From contig JADGRG010000490.1 in NCBI GenBank assembly GCA_017881145.1, positions 1 through 6,277 of the forward strand: a DNA stretch of 6,277 nt, read 5' to 3'. Below, in pieces: positions 1 to 5,943 of the stretch; the first letter of the stretch is position 1, and every line of letters begins with the position of its first letter. The position numbers were made by a program, and so were the translations under genes. This stretch comes from Sandaracinaceae bacterium (lineage in GTDB: Bacteria > Myxococcota_A > Polyangia > Polyangiales > JAFGIB01). The notes beneath the pieces were generated by a model. It ran no database searches. It was not told the origin of the DNA and worked only from the letters and a program-made list of their open reading frames with translations.

Positions 1-961
1 CGTGGCTCTGGCCAAGGGCGAAGCTCACAGGTCCGCGCACGGCGTACCCGCCCTCGATCAGAATGCCGAACGAGAGCCATGCGAACTCACCGCGATCGTT
101 CTCGAACAAGCGTGTCGGTGTTCGCAGTAAGACGCCTGCTCCGAGGCTTCCGAAGGGTGAGGCAGCGTGGTCGGAATCCTTGTTTTGCCCCAGACCGACG
201 CTCTCCGTGACCTCCATGCTCAGCAGCGACGCACCGGCTGCGATCCTCGCATGGGGTTGGAGCCAAGGCACGAGCGCCCAGCGCAACGTGGCTGCACCGA
301 AGAAAGTGTGAGTGACCAGCTTCGAGCGAAGTGTCAGCCCGTATGCGTCGCTCGGACCAAGATTCTCCATGCCCCACCCCAGCTCAGCCGCGACAAAGAG
401 CTTGCGGTGCAACGACAGAAGGTCGTGCCCCAGCCACAGGCCAAGGCGCGGTGTTGCGTCGTGTCGTGAGAAGAAGCTGTAGCCTTGGTTCGTGTTCCAC
501 ACTGCATCGACACTGAAGCCGAGTGCGAAGGCCGCTCCTGCGTTGCCGTGAACCGGGGGCTCGGGTTGGGTCGGGCTCGGCTCCTCGTGCTTGATCGCCA
601 CGGCGACGGGTTGGCCACGTTCGCGTGCGCCGCGCAGCATCGCACGCACCCTCGCGATGTCGGCACCGGTCCAGGTCGGATGCGCGGGTGCTGGTGCGGT
701 TGTGCTCGCCGCCGTCGGCGCGTTTGGCGCTGGTTGGTCTGCCTGCGCAGCCACGCCGGAAGTGTCTGCTCTTTCCGATGTGCCCGTCACCGCGGTCTGT
801 GGAGCCTGCTGCGTCGTGGTCGGCGCAGCAGCGCTCTTCACGTCGGCAGCCGACGGCGGCGGCGCCGCACTTGCACTTTGCTGGGCGCTCACCTCGGCTA
901 GGGGCAAGAGCAGCGACGCGCCAAGGGCAGCGAGCGTGATGCGAAGGCTGTGCGGGCTCAT
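1..961 (-). CDS. Exported outer-membrane beta-barrel-type protein, 3' end cut by window edge
   Basis: The frame starting at the ATG at 961 stays open for 320 codons and runs off the window, so the C-terminus is missing. Residues 1-26 form a signal peptide: R7 and then a hydrophobic run to P20-L21-A22, with a likely signal peptidase I site after VSA (24-26), before QQ. Residues 27 to about 97 are a low-complexity Ala/Pro/Thr/Gln linker. A short charged, probably helical stretch (about 97-120, WTGADIARVRAMLRGAR) follows, then a Pro/Glu-rich hinge (126-137). From about 140 the chain becomes alternating, aromatic- and glycine-rich strands such as AAFALGFSVDAVW, PRLGLWLGHDLL, KLFVAAELGWGM and LIEGGYAV, as in outer-membrane barrels. 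The ATG overlaps the stop of the preceding lipoprotein gene as ATGA. GAGG (968-971) lies 6 nt before it. Exact family is not recognised; a barrel that anchors or exports partners is an inference. Confidence 0.8.
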   Translation of the reverse strand, partial: MSPHSLRITLAALGASLLLPLAEVSAQQSASAAPPPSAADVKSAAAPTTTQQAPQTAVTGTSERADTSGVAAQADQPAPNAPTAASTTAPAPAHPTWTGADIARVRAMLRGARERGQPVAVAIKHEEPSPTQPEPPVHGNAGAAFALGFSVDAVWNTNQGYSFFSRHDATPRLGLWLGHDLLSLHRKLFVAAELGWGMENLGPSDAYGLTLRSKLVTHTFFGAATLRWALVPWLQPHARIAAGASLLSMEVTESVGLGQNKDSDHAASPFGSLGAGVLLRTPTRLFENDRGEFAWLSFGILIEGGYAVRGPVSFALGQSH

Positions 962-2598
962 GGTGCACCTCGATCGAGAGCGTTGGCGATTAGGAAGCCC
1001 CGCACCGAGATCGCCGTGTTGTCTCGCGAAGGTTTAGCCGAGTCGATGAAGGTCACGTCGCCGATGCCGCTTGGGTGAATGACTGCGAAACGACCGGCTG
1101 CGAAGAGTGGCACGACGCTCTCGATCTCGCGGTCGAGGAGCACATCGTTGGTCGCGCCGTTGGTCGGTCCGTCCGCGAGATCGAGGGTGTCGACGCGGTT
1201 CTGGTTGGCAGGTGCCACCCACAAGCGCTTTGCGTCCACGTCGAAGCTGGCATCGACCAGCGTTGCATTCGAGGAGATGGGCTCGATGGTGCGCTTTTGC
1301 AGGTCGAGCAAGCTCACGCCGGTGTCCGGGCTCGGGTGCAGCAGGGCCAGCTTGTTCTCGTCTGTCAGCAAGATCACCTTGCCGATGGAGTGCACCAGCG
1401 TCAACGGCTCGAGATTGCGGTCTTTGCGGGCTTCGATGTCCGCAAGATCTAGGAAGAAGACCGTCGAGTTACTATCGCCGTATAGGAATGCGTGTGGCTG
1501 CTGGGTGTCGTCGGTGGGGGAGGTGTTCGTGGTGAAGAGCAGAATGTGGTCGGCAGCGCCGGGCAGCTGGATGGCTGTGGCCTTGCTCGAGCTCGGGTCC
1601 ACCACCAGGGCCTGCGCGTTCCCGCGCGAGACGACGAGCAGTCGCGGGGATGGCGGGGATGGCGGGGATCCTGCGGCTTGCGGGACTGCGAAGAGCGCCA
1701 TGTCGCGCGGGCCGCTGCCGCCACCGAGCTGATTGATGGATGGCTGGAAATCGTTGCCCAACGTGTCGTTGGTATGCGGCTCCAAGCGGAACATGAAGAT
1801 GTCGTCCGATGCAGAGCCGCGAATGTAGAGCGTCGGCTCGTCCGTACCGAAGAGCACTTGCTCCGGATTGACGGTGCTGCTTTGCGCCGCACCGAGCTGC
1901 ACCACGGTCTCGCGCCGGTCCAGATGATTGAGGTCGATGAGCGTCACCTCGGAAGCCGAGAGCACCACGAGCAGGCGGCGGTCTTCCCCGTTGATGTGCA
2001 TCAGCTGTGTCGATGGCGAGAACACGGCGGAGGTGGGCGTGTGCCCGAAGCTCCGGGGAGTCTTGTGTGTGCGCGCGCCGTCCGTCCCGGGCTCGGCATC
2101 GAGGTTGACCACGACCAGCTCGTTCGCGTTGTTGAGCAGGCGTCCGGAGTCAGGCTTTGCACGAAAGACCACGGCATAGAGCCCATCGTCTGACTGCACC
2201 AGCGTGTCGAAGGGCGTGGTGCCGAGGTCGTAGGTGCGCAGCTTCGCGTCGTGCGTGACCACAGTGAGCGCTGCGGACTCGGCATGGGCGTCTGCGCTGC
2301 TGAGCCGTCCTGCGCAGAGCACCAGGGCTTCATCGCTATCACCGTTGCGCCGCTCGGCGCCGGTGGGCCCATAAGGAAGCTCCACGCGCTTGGCGTCTGC
2401 AGCCAGCGCCTGTTTCTTGCTCGCGCTCGCGTCGAGCAGAAAGCCGCGGTGTCCCGTGGTGTCGACGAAGAGCAGGCTGCTCTTGAGCCCGACCGGCTTC
2501 AGCGGGAAGGTCATGCCTTGGTTGAAGCTCGTCGACCCGTCGCCGCAAGCGGCAAGCAGGAGGCTTGTTACTAAGATAGTGCGTGTTAGGTGTTGCAT
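958..2598 (-). CDS. Predicted lipoprotein with beta-propeller-like repeats
   Basis: 546-residue protein with a type II signal peptide. Residues 1-17 carry R6 and a hydrophobic core and end in the lipobox LAAC, with the lipidated Cys at 18. The next residue is Gly, not Asp, which fits outer-membrane sorting under the usual Lol rule. The body is a series of short beta-rich blocks that alternate an hhVV-type strand with an I/L-D-L or V-D strand: LVVVNLD (161-167), VTLIDLN (218-224), LLVVSRGNAQALVVDP (320-335), VFFLDLAD (380-387), LALLHPS (417-423), VSLLDLQ (428-434), RLWVAPANQNRVDTLDL (458-474) and DVTFID (514-519). This resembles a YncE/WD-like propeller, but no enzyme motif is visible. SPPSPPSP at 311-318 is probably an exposed loop. 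The gene starts 4 nt past the stop of the upstream lipoprotein gene, with AGGA (2607-2610) 8 nt before the ATG, and its stop overlaps the next start. Ligand or partner is unknown. Confidence 0.85.
   Translation of the reverse strand: MQHLTRTILVTSLLLAACGDGSTSFNQGMTFPLKPVGLKSSLLFVDTTGHRGFLLDASASKKQALAADAKRVELPYGPTGAERRNGDSDEALVLCAGRLSSADAHAESAALTVVTHDAKLRTYDLGTTPFDTLVQSDDGLYAVVFRAKPDSGRLLNNANELVVVNLDAEPGTDGARTHKTPRSFGHTPTSAVFSPSTQLMHINGEDRRLLVVLSASEVTLIDLNHLDRRETVVQLGAAQSSTVNPEQVLFGTDEPTLYIRGSASDDIFMFRLEPHTNDTLGNDFQPSINQLGGGSGPRDMALFAVPQAAGSPPSPPSPRLLVVSRGNAQALVVDPSSSKATAIQLPGAADHILLFTTNTSPTDDTQQPHAFLYGDSNSTVFFLDLADIEARKDRNLEPLTLVHSIGKVILLTDENKLALLHPSPDTGVSLLDLQKRTIEPISSNATLVDASFDVDAKRLWVAPANQNRVDTLDLADGPTNGATNDVLLDREIESVVPLFAAGRFAVIHPSGIGDVTFIDSAKPSRDNTAISVRGFLIANALDRGAP
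1645..1669. repeat. 9-bp tandem repeat (CGGGGATGG, about 2.8 copies) inside the second lipoprotein gene
   Basis: On the plus strand CGGGGATGG is repeated without change. On the coding strand it gives Ser-Pro-Pro repeats (residues 311-318). The unit is a multiple of three, so copy changes would keep the frame. Confidence 0.7.
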
Positions 2599-2601
2599 GA
2601 T

Positions 2602-4365
2602 CTAGTTCCTGATCCTGCTGTTAAGCGCAAAGCCAGTCACGGTCTTCACACCCCCTGGCCCGGTGGGGTCTTTCCAGTCGATGAAGGTCATGCGGCCGTC
2701 CGGATGATCTTGATTCACGAAGACTTTCCCCGACGAGACGTTGGTCGGGCCCAGCGATATGGGCGGGCTCTCGAGCCGGGTGATCGGGTTGGTGAGTAAG
2801 CTCGAAAGCGAAACCCGGTGCACTTCCTTGATGCCCATCGTGTCATCGCGGAAGAGAATGAAGAGGCAGCTGAAGTCCGGCACCATCGCCACCGGTCCGA
2901 CTGCGGTCTGCGTGACCTGTAGCTTCACGAAGCCGTTCGACACGCGCAGCAGGCTGTAGCCGTAGGAGCGATCGATGACCTGGTCGGGCGTGAGGCCAAC
3001 GTCGGTCGTTGCGCCAGGGACCTTGGTGTGTGTGATGAATGCGGTCTGACTGTCGGGCGTGAAGACCACCGCTTGCACTGCCTTGCGCAGTGCGACGGTC
3101 TGCGGCGGAGCTGGGCTCGGGCCCAGATCGACGATGGTCATGCGCAGAGCGCTGGTGGCGGTCGTGTAGAGCAGTGCGTGCTGGCTGTCCGGCGCGATGC
3201 TTGCCGAGCCGATGATCTCGCCCGGCACGGTGACGGTCGTGGCTTTGTGCGGATCGTCGAACGCGCCCGGCAACGGCAGAATGATCATCGCGCTCTGGTT
3301 GCGCAGAGCTGCGACGGCGGCCTTGCCGTCGGGCCTGAGCTCGAGGTCGGTGATGATGATGGGCACCTTTTCTGCTGCCACCGTGCCTGCGTCGTCGACG
3401 CCTGCGTCGTCGCCTGTGGCGCTGGGTGCAACGTAGGCCTTGGCGACGTCCAGCTCTCTCACCTTGCCGGTGCCGAGCTCGACCAGGCGCAAGACGCTGC
3501 TTGCGGCCGAGCGGGCCAGCGCGTAGCTGCCGTCGGGTGTAACGGAGACGTCGAGTGTTTTCTGGTCGATGCCACCGCCGAACAACACGAGCGGCGCGAT
3601 GCCGGAGCCACCCTTCTTTACAGCCGCGAAGTCCAGGACCGAGACACCATCTTCCGTGATCACGAACGCGCGTGTGCTGTCGTTCGCGAAGAACACGTCG
3701 CGCGGCCGAAAGCCCACGGTCATGCTCACCGCTTCGTCGTCTGTACTATCCGCCGCGAGCGTGAGCACTGTCACGTCTTGAAACGAGCCCGACCCGGTGC
3801 CTGCGCTCGCATAGCTCGAGTTGTAATAGACGACTGCGTGGTGGCCATCCGGTGTGACGCCGATCGCATTGGCGCCAGTGACAACGGGCAAGTCCGAGCC
3901 GGTCGATGCCGTGGCGGTCGAGCGAATCACCGTCGCGGTGTCGGAGCCGATGTTCAGCACGACCGCGTTGTCGCTGCCTTTGAGCGTGCGCAGGTAGGTG
4001 GGCTTCGCGCCGGTCGGAAGCGTGCGAATCGAGAGCGTCTGCGCATCGATGACCGACACCGTGCCGGCGCTCGGGTTGGTGGCATAGACGTAGTTGTCGG
4101 AGGCTTGCGGCAACTGGAAGTCGACGCTCAGCTTCTTCTCCGGCGGCAGGGCGACGATAGCATCGGCGCCCAAAGCCCCCCCGCCTGTGCCACCCGCGCC
4201 AGGCGCCATTGTGCCGTTGCCCGACGCCGTTGGGTACGCTCCGGCGTCCGCAGCCGTGGGGAATCCGCTGCGGTCGTTTGCCCCGCTGGATTTCATTGAG
4301 CTACCGCAGCCGCTGAGCCAGACGGCCGCGATGCCTACCAAGACGTTGAAATTCTGTCTGCGCAT
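2602..4365 (-). CDS. YVTN/YncE-type beta-propeller lipoprotein
   Basis: 587 residues from the ATG at 4365. This start is chosen because it places a clean lipoprotein signal at the N-terminus: R2-R3, hydrophobic core 6-16, lipobox LSGC with Cys at 20. A longer open frame reaches a GTG at 4473 but would put 36 polar residues before the signal. After Cys20 comes a flexible Ser/Ala/Gly-rich tether to about residue 70. Propeller blades follow: DNYVYATNPSAGTVSVIDA (about 90-108) is a textbook YVTN repeat. x-PD-G/S turns recur at about 171 (TPDG), 276 (TPDG), 344 (RPDG), 391 (APDS), 436 (TPDS) and 554 (HPDG). An Asp-rich loop with a short duplication (DDAGVDDAG) sits near 319-327. Such propellers mostly bind proteins or peptides; no catalytic residues are recognised. 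It is the first gene of a three-gene envelope operon. Its C-terminus (TFIDW, then TGFALNSRI) resembles that of the next protein. Confidence 0.87.
   Translation of the reverse strand: MRRQNFNVLVGIAAVWLSGCGSSMKSSGANDRSGFPTAADAGAYPTASGNGTMAPGAGGTGGGALGADAIVALPPEKKLSVDFQLPQASDNYVYATNPSAGTVSVIDAQTLSIRTLPTGAKPTYLRTLKGSDNAVVLNIGSDTATVIRSTATASTGSDLPVVTGANAIGVTPDGHHAVVYYNSSYASAGTGSGSFQDVTVLTLAADSTDDEAVSMTVGFRPRDVFFANDSTRAFVITEDGVSVLDFAAVKKGGSGIAPLVLFGGGIDQKTLDVSVTPDGSYALARSAASSVLRLVELGTGKVRELDVAKAYVAPSATGDDAGVDDAGTVAAEKVPIIITDLELRPDGKAAVAALRNQSAMIILPLPGAFDDPHKATTVTVPGEIIGSASIAPDSQHALLYTTATSALRMTIVDLGPSPAPPQTVALRKAVQAVVFTPDSQTAFITHTKVPGATTDVGLTPDQVIDRSYGYSLLRVSNGFVKLQVTQTAVGPVAMVPDFSCLFILFRDDTMGIKEVHRVSLSSLLTNPITRLESPPISLGPTNVSSGKVFVNQDHPDGRMTFIDWKDPTGPGGVKTVTGFALNSRIRN
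3385..3412. repeat. 15-bp-period direct repeat inside the first lipoprotein gene
   Basis: GCCTGCGTCGTCG occurs at 3385-3397 and 3400-3412. It encodes the duplicated DDAG in GDDAGVDDAG, an acidic, probably exposed loop between two blades. The period keeps the frame. Confidence 0.65.
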
Positions 4366-4366
4366 G

Positions 4367-4396
4367 GTGGAACCCACTTTGCACGAAGTGTTCCAC
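4367..4396 (-). promoter_or_regulatory. Hairpin directly upstream of the lipoprotein start codon
   Basis: Read on the minus strand, GTGGAA-CACTT pairs with AAGTG-(GG)-TTCCAC. This makes an 11-bp stem with a 2-nt bulge and a 6-nt loop (CGTGCA), ending one base before the ATG at 4365. The only Shine-Dalgarno-like bases, AAGTGGG, lie inside the 3' arm, so the folded RNA would mask the ribosome site. It could also be a protein-binding dyad in DNA. The pairing is seen directly; the regulatory role is inferred. Confidence 0.45.
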
Positions 4397-4467
4397 ATGC
4401 CAAGAAACTCGAAACCACGCGGAAACTCCCGGCGCCTCGTGGTCGACGCGCCAGCGCTGGCACATCG

Positions 4468-4481
4468 TGACACACCTGTCA
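4468..4481. promoter_or_regulatory. Perfect dyad TGACA-N4-TGTCA, possible operator
   Basis: A 14-bp inverted repeat (TGACA CACC TGTCA) lies about 103 bp before the first lipoprotein start, in the noncoding gap. Its size and 4-nt spacer fit a dimeric regulator site such as those of TetR- or GntR-type proteins. Five-bp arms can occur by chance, and no regulator gene is in the window. Confidence 0.25.
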
Positions 4482-4503
4482 GATCGCTCCGCCAGGGCAG
4501 CTA

Positions 4504-4538
4504 GCGAGCACGCCGCCCTCGTCAGGCGGGTGGCTCGC
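4504..4538 (-). terminator. GC-rich hairpin after the DUF1015 gene, possible terminator
   Basis: GCGAG-CAC-(g)-CCGCC, loop CTCGTCA, GGCGG-GTG-(g)-CTCGC gives 13 pairs with one bulged G on each side. It begins 26 nt past the stop codon of the DUF1015 gene in the direction of transcription. There is no T-tract on either side, so it is not a classical intrinsic terminator. It may assist termination or protect the mRNA 3' end. Confidence 0.4.
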
Positions 4539-4564
4539 GGTACAGGCGCCCTAGTGGAGCGGCT

Positions 4565-5806
4565 TTAGTCGAGGGTGTGAACCAAGAGGCCGGAGCGCAG
4601 CTTGGGCTCGAACCAGGTCGACTTGGGCGGCATGATCTCGCCGGCGTCGGCGACCTGCATGAGTTGCTCGATGGTTGTCGCGTGCATCGCAAACGCCACC
4701 GCACACTCACCGGAGCGCACTCGCTTCTCCAGCTCGGCCGGGCCGCGGATGCCGCCCACGAAGTCGATGCGCTTGTCGGTGCGGATATCGCCGATGCCCA
4801 GGATCGGTGTGAGCACACGCTCGGAGAGCAAGACGTAGTCGAGTGAGCCGACGGGATCGCGGCGGTCGATGCTGCTCTCTGGCAGCGTCACGCTGTACCA
4901 CTTGCCGTCCAGGAACATGCCGAAGGAGCCAGGCGCGGCCGGCTCCGGCTTGGTGGTTTCGCTCACGCTGCCGACCTTCCGCACGGCGTCGAGGAAGGCC
5001 GCCGTCGAAAGCCCGTGAAGGTCCTTCACGACCCGGTGGTAAGGCAGGATGGTGAGCATGTCTGCGGGGAAGAGCACGCAGAGAAACCAGTTGTATTCTT
5101 CCTCGCCGCTATGATGCAGGTTCTTCGCGCGCAGCTCCGCACCGGCGCGCGCCGCCGAAGCGCTGCGGTGATGGCCGTCTGCAACATAGGCGCCCGGTAC
5201 CTGCGCGAACGCGGCCACCACCTGCTCGGGGTTGGGCATGCGCCAGATGGTGTGGCGCACACCGTCGATTGAAGTGATGTCGTAGAGTGGCGCCGTGTCG
5301 GTCGCAGCCTGCACCAGCGCGGTCAGCCGCTCGGTGCGCGAATACATCAAGAATACGGGCCCAGGATTGGCGTTCAGAGCTTGGGTGTGGCGTGTGCGGT
5401 CGTCTTCCTTGTCCTTGCGGGTCTTCTCGTGCTTCTTGATGACCTCGCTCACGTAGTCATCAATGTGGCAGCAGCCGACGATCCCCACTTGTCGCACCGC
5501 ACGGCCGCCAAGCGTGGCTTCTTGCGCGTACACATAGAGGCTGGGCGTCTGCTCACGCTGCAGCACACCGTCGCGCTGAAGGCCGAGAAACGATTCGCGC
5601 GCCTTCGCGTAGACGGCGGGACCGTAGGGATCGGTGCCGGCAGGCAGATCGATCTCGGCGCGGCTCACGTGCAGAAACGAAAGCGGGTTGCCCTTGGCCA
5701 GCTCGCGGGCTTCTTCCGTATTGACGACATCGTAGGGAACGGCGGCGACTTTGGCGGCGAGCTCGGGCTTTGGCCGCAGAGCGAGGAATGGATGAATGCG
5801 CAGCAT
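4565..5806 (-). CDS. DUF1015 family protein
   Basis: 413 residues from the ATG at 5806, a usual length for the DUF1015 (COG4198) family. Family hallmarks appear in order: an IHPF-ALRP start (4-12), VPYDVV (23-28), a charged block KKHEKTRKDKEDDRTRH (124-140), YVADGHHRSASA (207-218), LPYHRVVKDL (254-263), VGGIRG (350-355) and the C-terminal MPPKSTWFEPKLRSGLLVH (392-410). There is no signal peptide or membrane segment, so it should be cytoplasmic. The biochemical role is not established here. The DGHHR element resembles the active-site loop of ParB/sulfiredoxin-fold proteins such as the free-serine kinase SerK, and DUF1015 genes are often reported near serine biosynthesis genes. Neither point is shown by this window. 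An in-frame TTG at 5827 would add seven residues. The ATG fits the family N-terminus better and lies 8 nt from AGG and 13 nt from GAGGAG. The gene is transcribed away from the dehalogenase. Confidence 0.92.
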   Translation of the reverse strand: MLRIHPFLALRPKPELAAKVAAVPYDVVNTEEARELAKGNPLSFLHVSRAEIDLPAGTDPYGPAVYAKARESFLGLQRDGVLQREQTPSLYVYAQEATLGGRAVRQVGIVGCCHIDDYVSEVIKKHEKTRKDKEDDRTRHTQALNANPGPVFLMYSRTERLTALVQAATDTAPLYDITSIDGVRHTIWRMPNPEQVVAAFAQVPGAYVADGHHRSASAARAGAELRAKNLHHSGEEEYNWFLCVLFPADMLTILPYHRVVKDLHGLSTAAFLDAVRKVGSVSETTKPEPAAPGSFGMFLDGKWYSVTLPESSIDRRDPVGSLDYVLLSERVLTPILGIGDIRTDKRIDFVGGIRGPAELEKRVRSGECAVAFAMHATTIEQLMQVADAGEIMPPKSTWFEPKLRSGLLVHTLD

Positions 5807-5814
5807 GATAGCGA

Positions 5815-5825
5815 CCTGACTCCTC
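5815..5825 (-). promoter_or_regulatory. Ribosome binding site for the DUF1015 gene
   Basis: On the minus strand GAGGAG (5820-5825) and a second AGG (5815-5817) precede the ATG at 5806 by 13 and 8 nt. The alternative TTG at 5827 lies upstream of both, so they favour the ATG. Confidence 0.55.
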
Positions 5826-5838
5826 AAAAAGGGGCCGG

Positions 5839-5847
5839 ACTATACCA
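5839..5847 (-). promoter_or_regulatory. Extended -10 promoter for the DUF1015 gene
   Basis: The minus strand reads TGG-TATAGT. This is a TGn extended -10 with five of six matches to TATAAT and no good -35 hexamer at 17-18 bp. Transcription would start near 5832, giving a leader of about 26 nt before the ATG at 5806 and leaving the TTG at 5827 almost leaderless. Confidence 0.45.
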
Positions 5848-5878
5848 AAGCAGGTCGTGGCCCACCATCGTTGCCGCA

Positions 5879-5936
5879 CCAAGGCTTGCTTCGCAGCGTG
5901 CGAGCTGACGATAATGAGGAAACCACCCAGCCTTGG
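5879..5936. repeat. 8-bp inverted repeat flanking the dehalogenase promoter
   Basis: CCAAGGCT (5879-5886) and AGCCTTGG (5929-5936) are exact reverse complements, with arm centres 50 bp apart. The left arm touches the -35 candidate and the right arm overlaps the GGGGAG ribosome site. This could be a pair of regulator half-sites or an RNA stem in a longer transcript; function is inferred only. Confidence 0.35.
5886..5915 (+). promoter_or_regulatory. Candidate sigma-70 promoter for the haloalkane dehalogenase
   Basis: TTGCTT (5886-5891), an 18-bp spacer and GATAAT (5910-5915). The -10 matches the consensus at five of six positions and the -35 at three. Transcription would start around 5922, about 22 nt before the ATG at 5944. 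The earlier in-frame ATG at 5914 would then lie within the -10 and not be transcribed. Confidence 0.4.
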
Positions 5937-5940
5937 GGAG
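5935..5940 (+). promoter_or_regulatory. Ribosome binding site of the dehalogenase gene
   Basis: GGGGAG stands 3 nt before the ATG at 5944, closer than the usual 5-9 nt. It is still the only purine-rich candidate near this start. Confidence 0.45.
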
Positions 5941-5943
5941 CCC

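Noticed and set aside
384..968. 194-codon minus-strand frame beginning just upstream of the barrel gene start
   Set aside because: It is the wrong frame of the same strand. The frame from 961 has a signal peptide, a Shine-Dalgarno sequence and barrel strands and stays open to the window edge.
969..978. 10-bp palindrome CTCGATCGAG over the barrel gene ribosome site
   Set aside because: It lies within the upstream coding sequence and is easily explained by GC-rich codons; no further sign of a regulatory role.
1492..2193. 233-codon plus-strand open frame (with another at 1079-1732)
   Set aside because: Antisense to the second lipoprotein gene, which has a lipobox, a ribosome site and operon spacing; these frames have none.
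3028..4299. 423-codon open frame on the plus strand
   Set aside because: It lies wholly opposite the first lipoprotein gene, is rich in Cys, Arg and His with no recognisable domain, and reflects GC-rich codon bias on the other strand.
4366..4473. GTG start at 4473 (or ATG at 4398) for the first lipoprotein
   Set aside because: Either would put polar residues ahead of the lipoprotein signal peptide and make the conserved-looking hairpin coding; the ATG at 4365 gives a normal lipobox at residue 20.
5381..5908. 175-codon plus-strand frame
   Set aside because: Mostly antisense to the DUF1015 gene, with no ribosome site or family motif.
5914..5943. ATG at 5914 as the dehalogenase start
   Set aside because: It overlaps the best -10 candidate, has a weak ribosome site, and adds ten residues beyond the usual family N-terminus.
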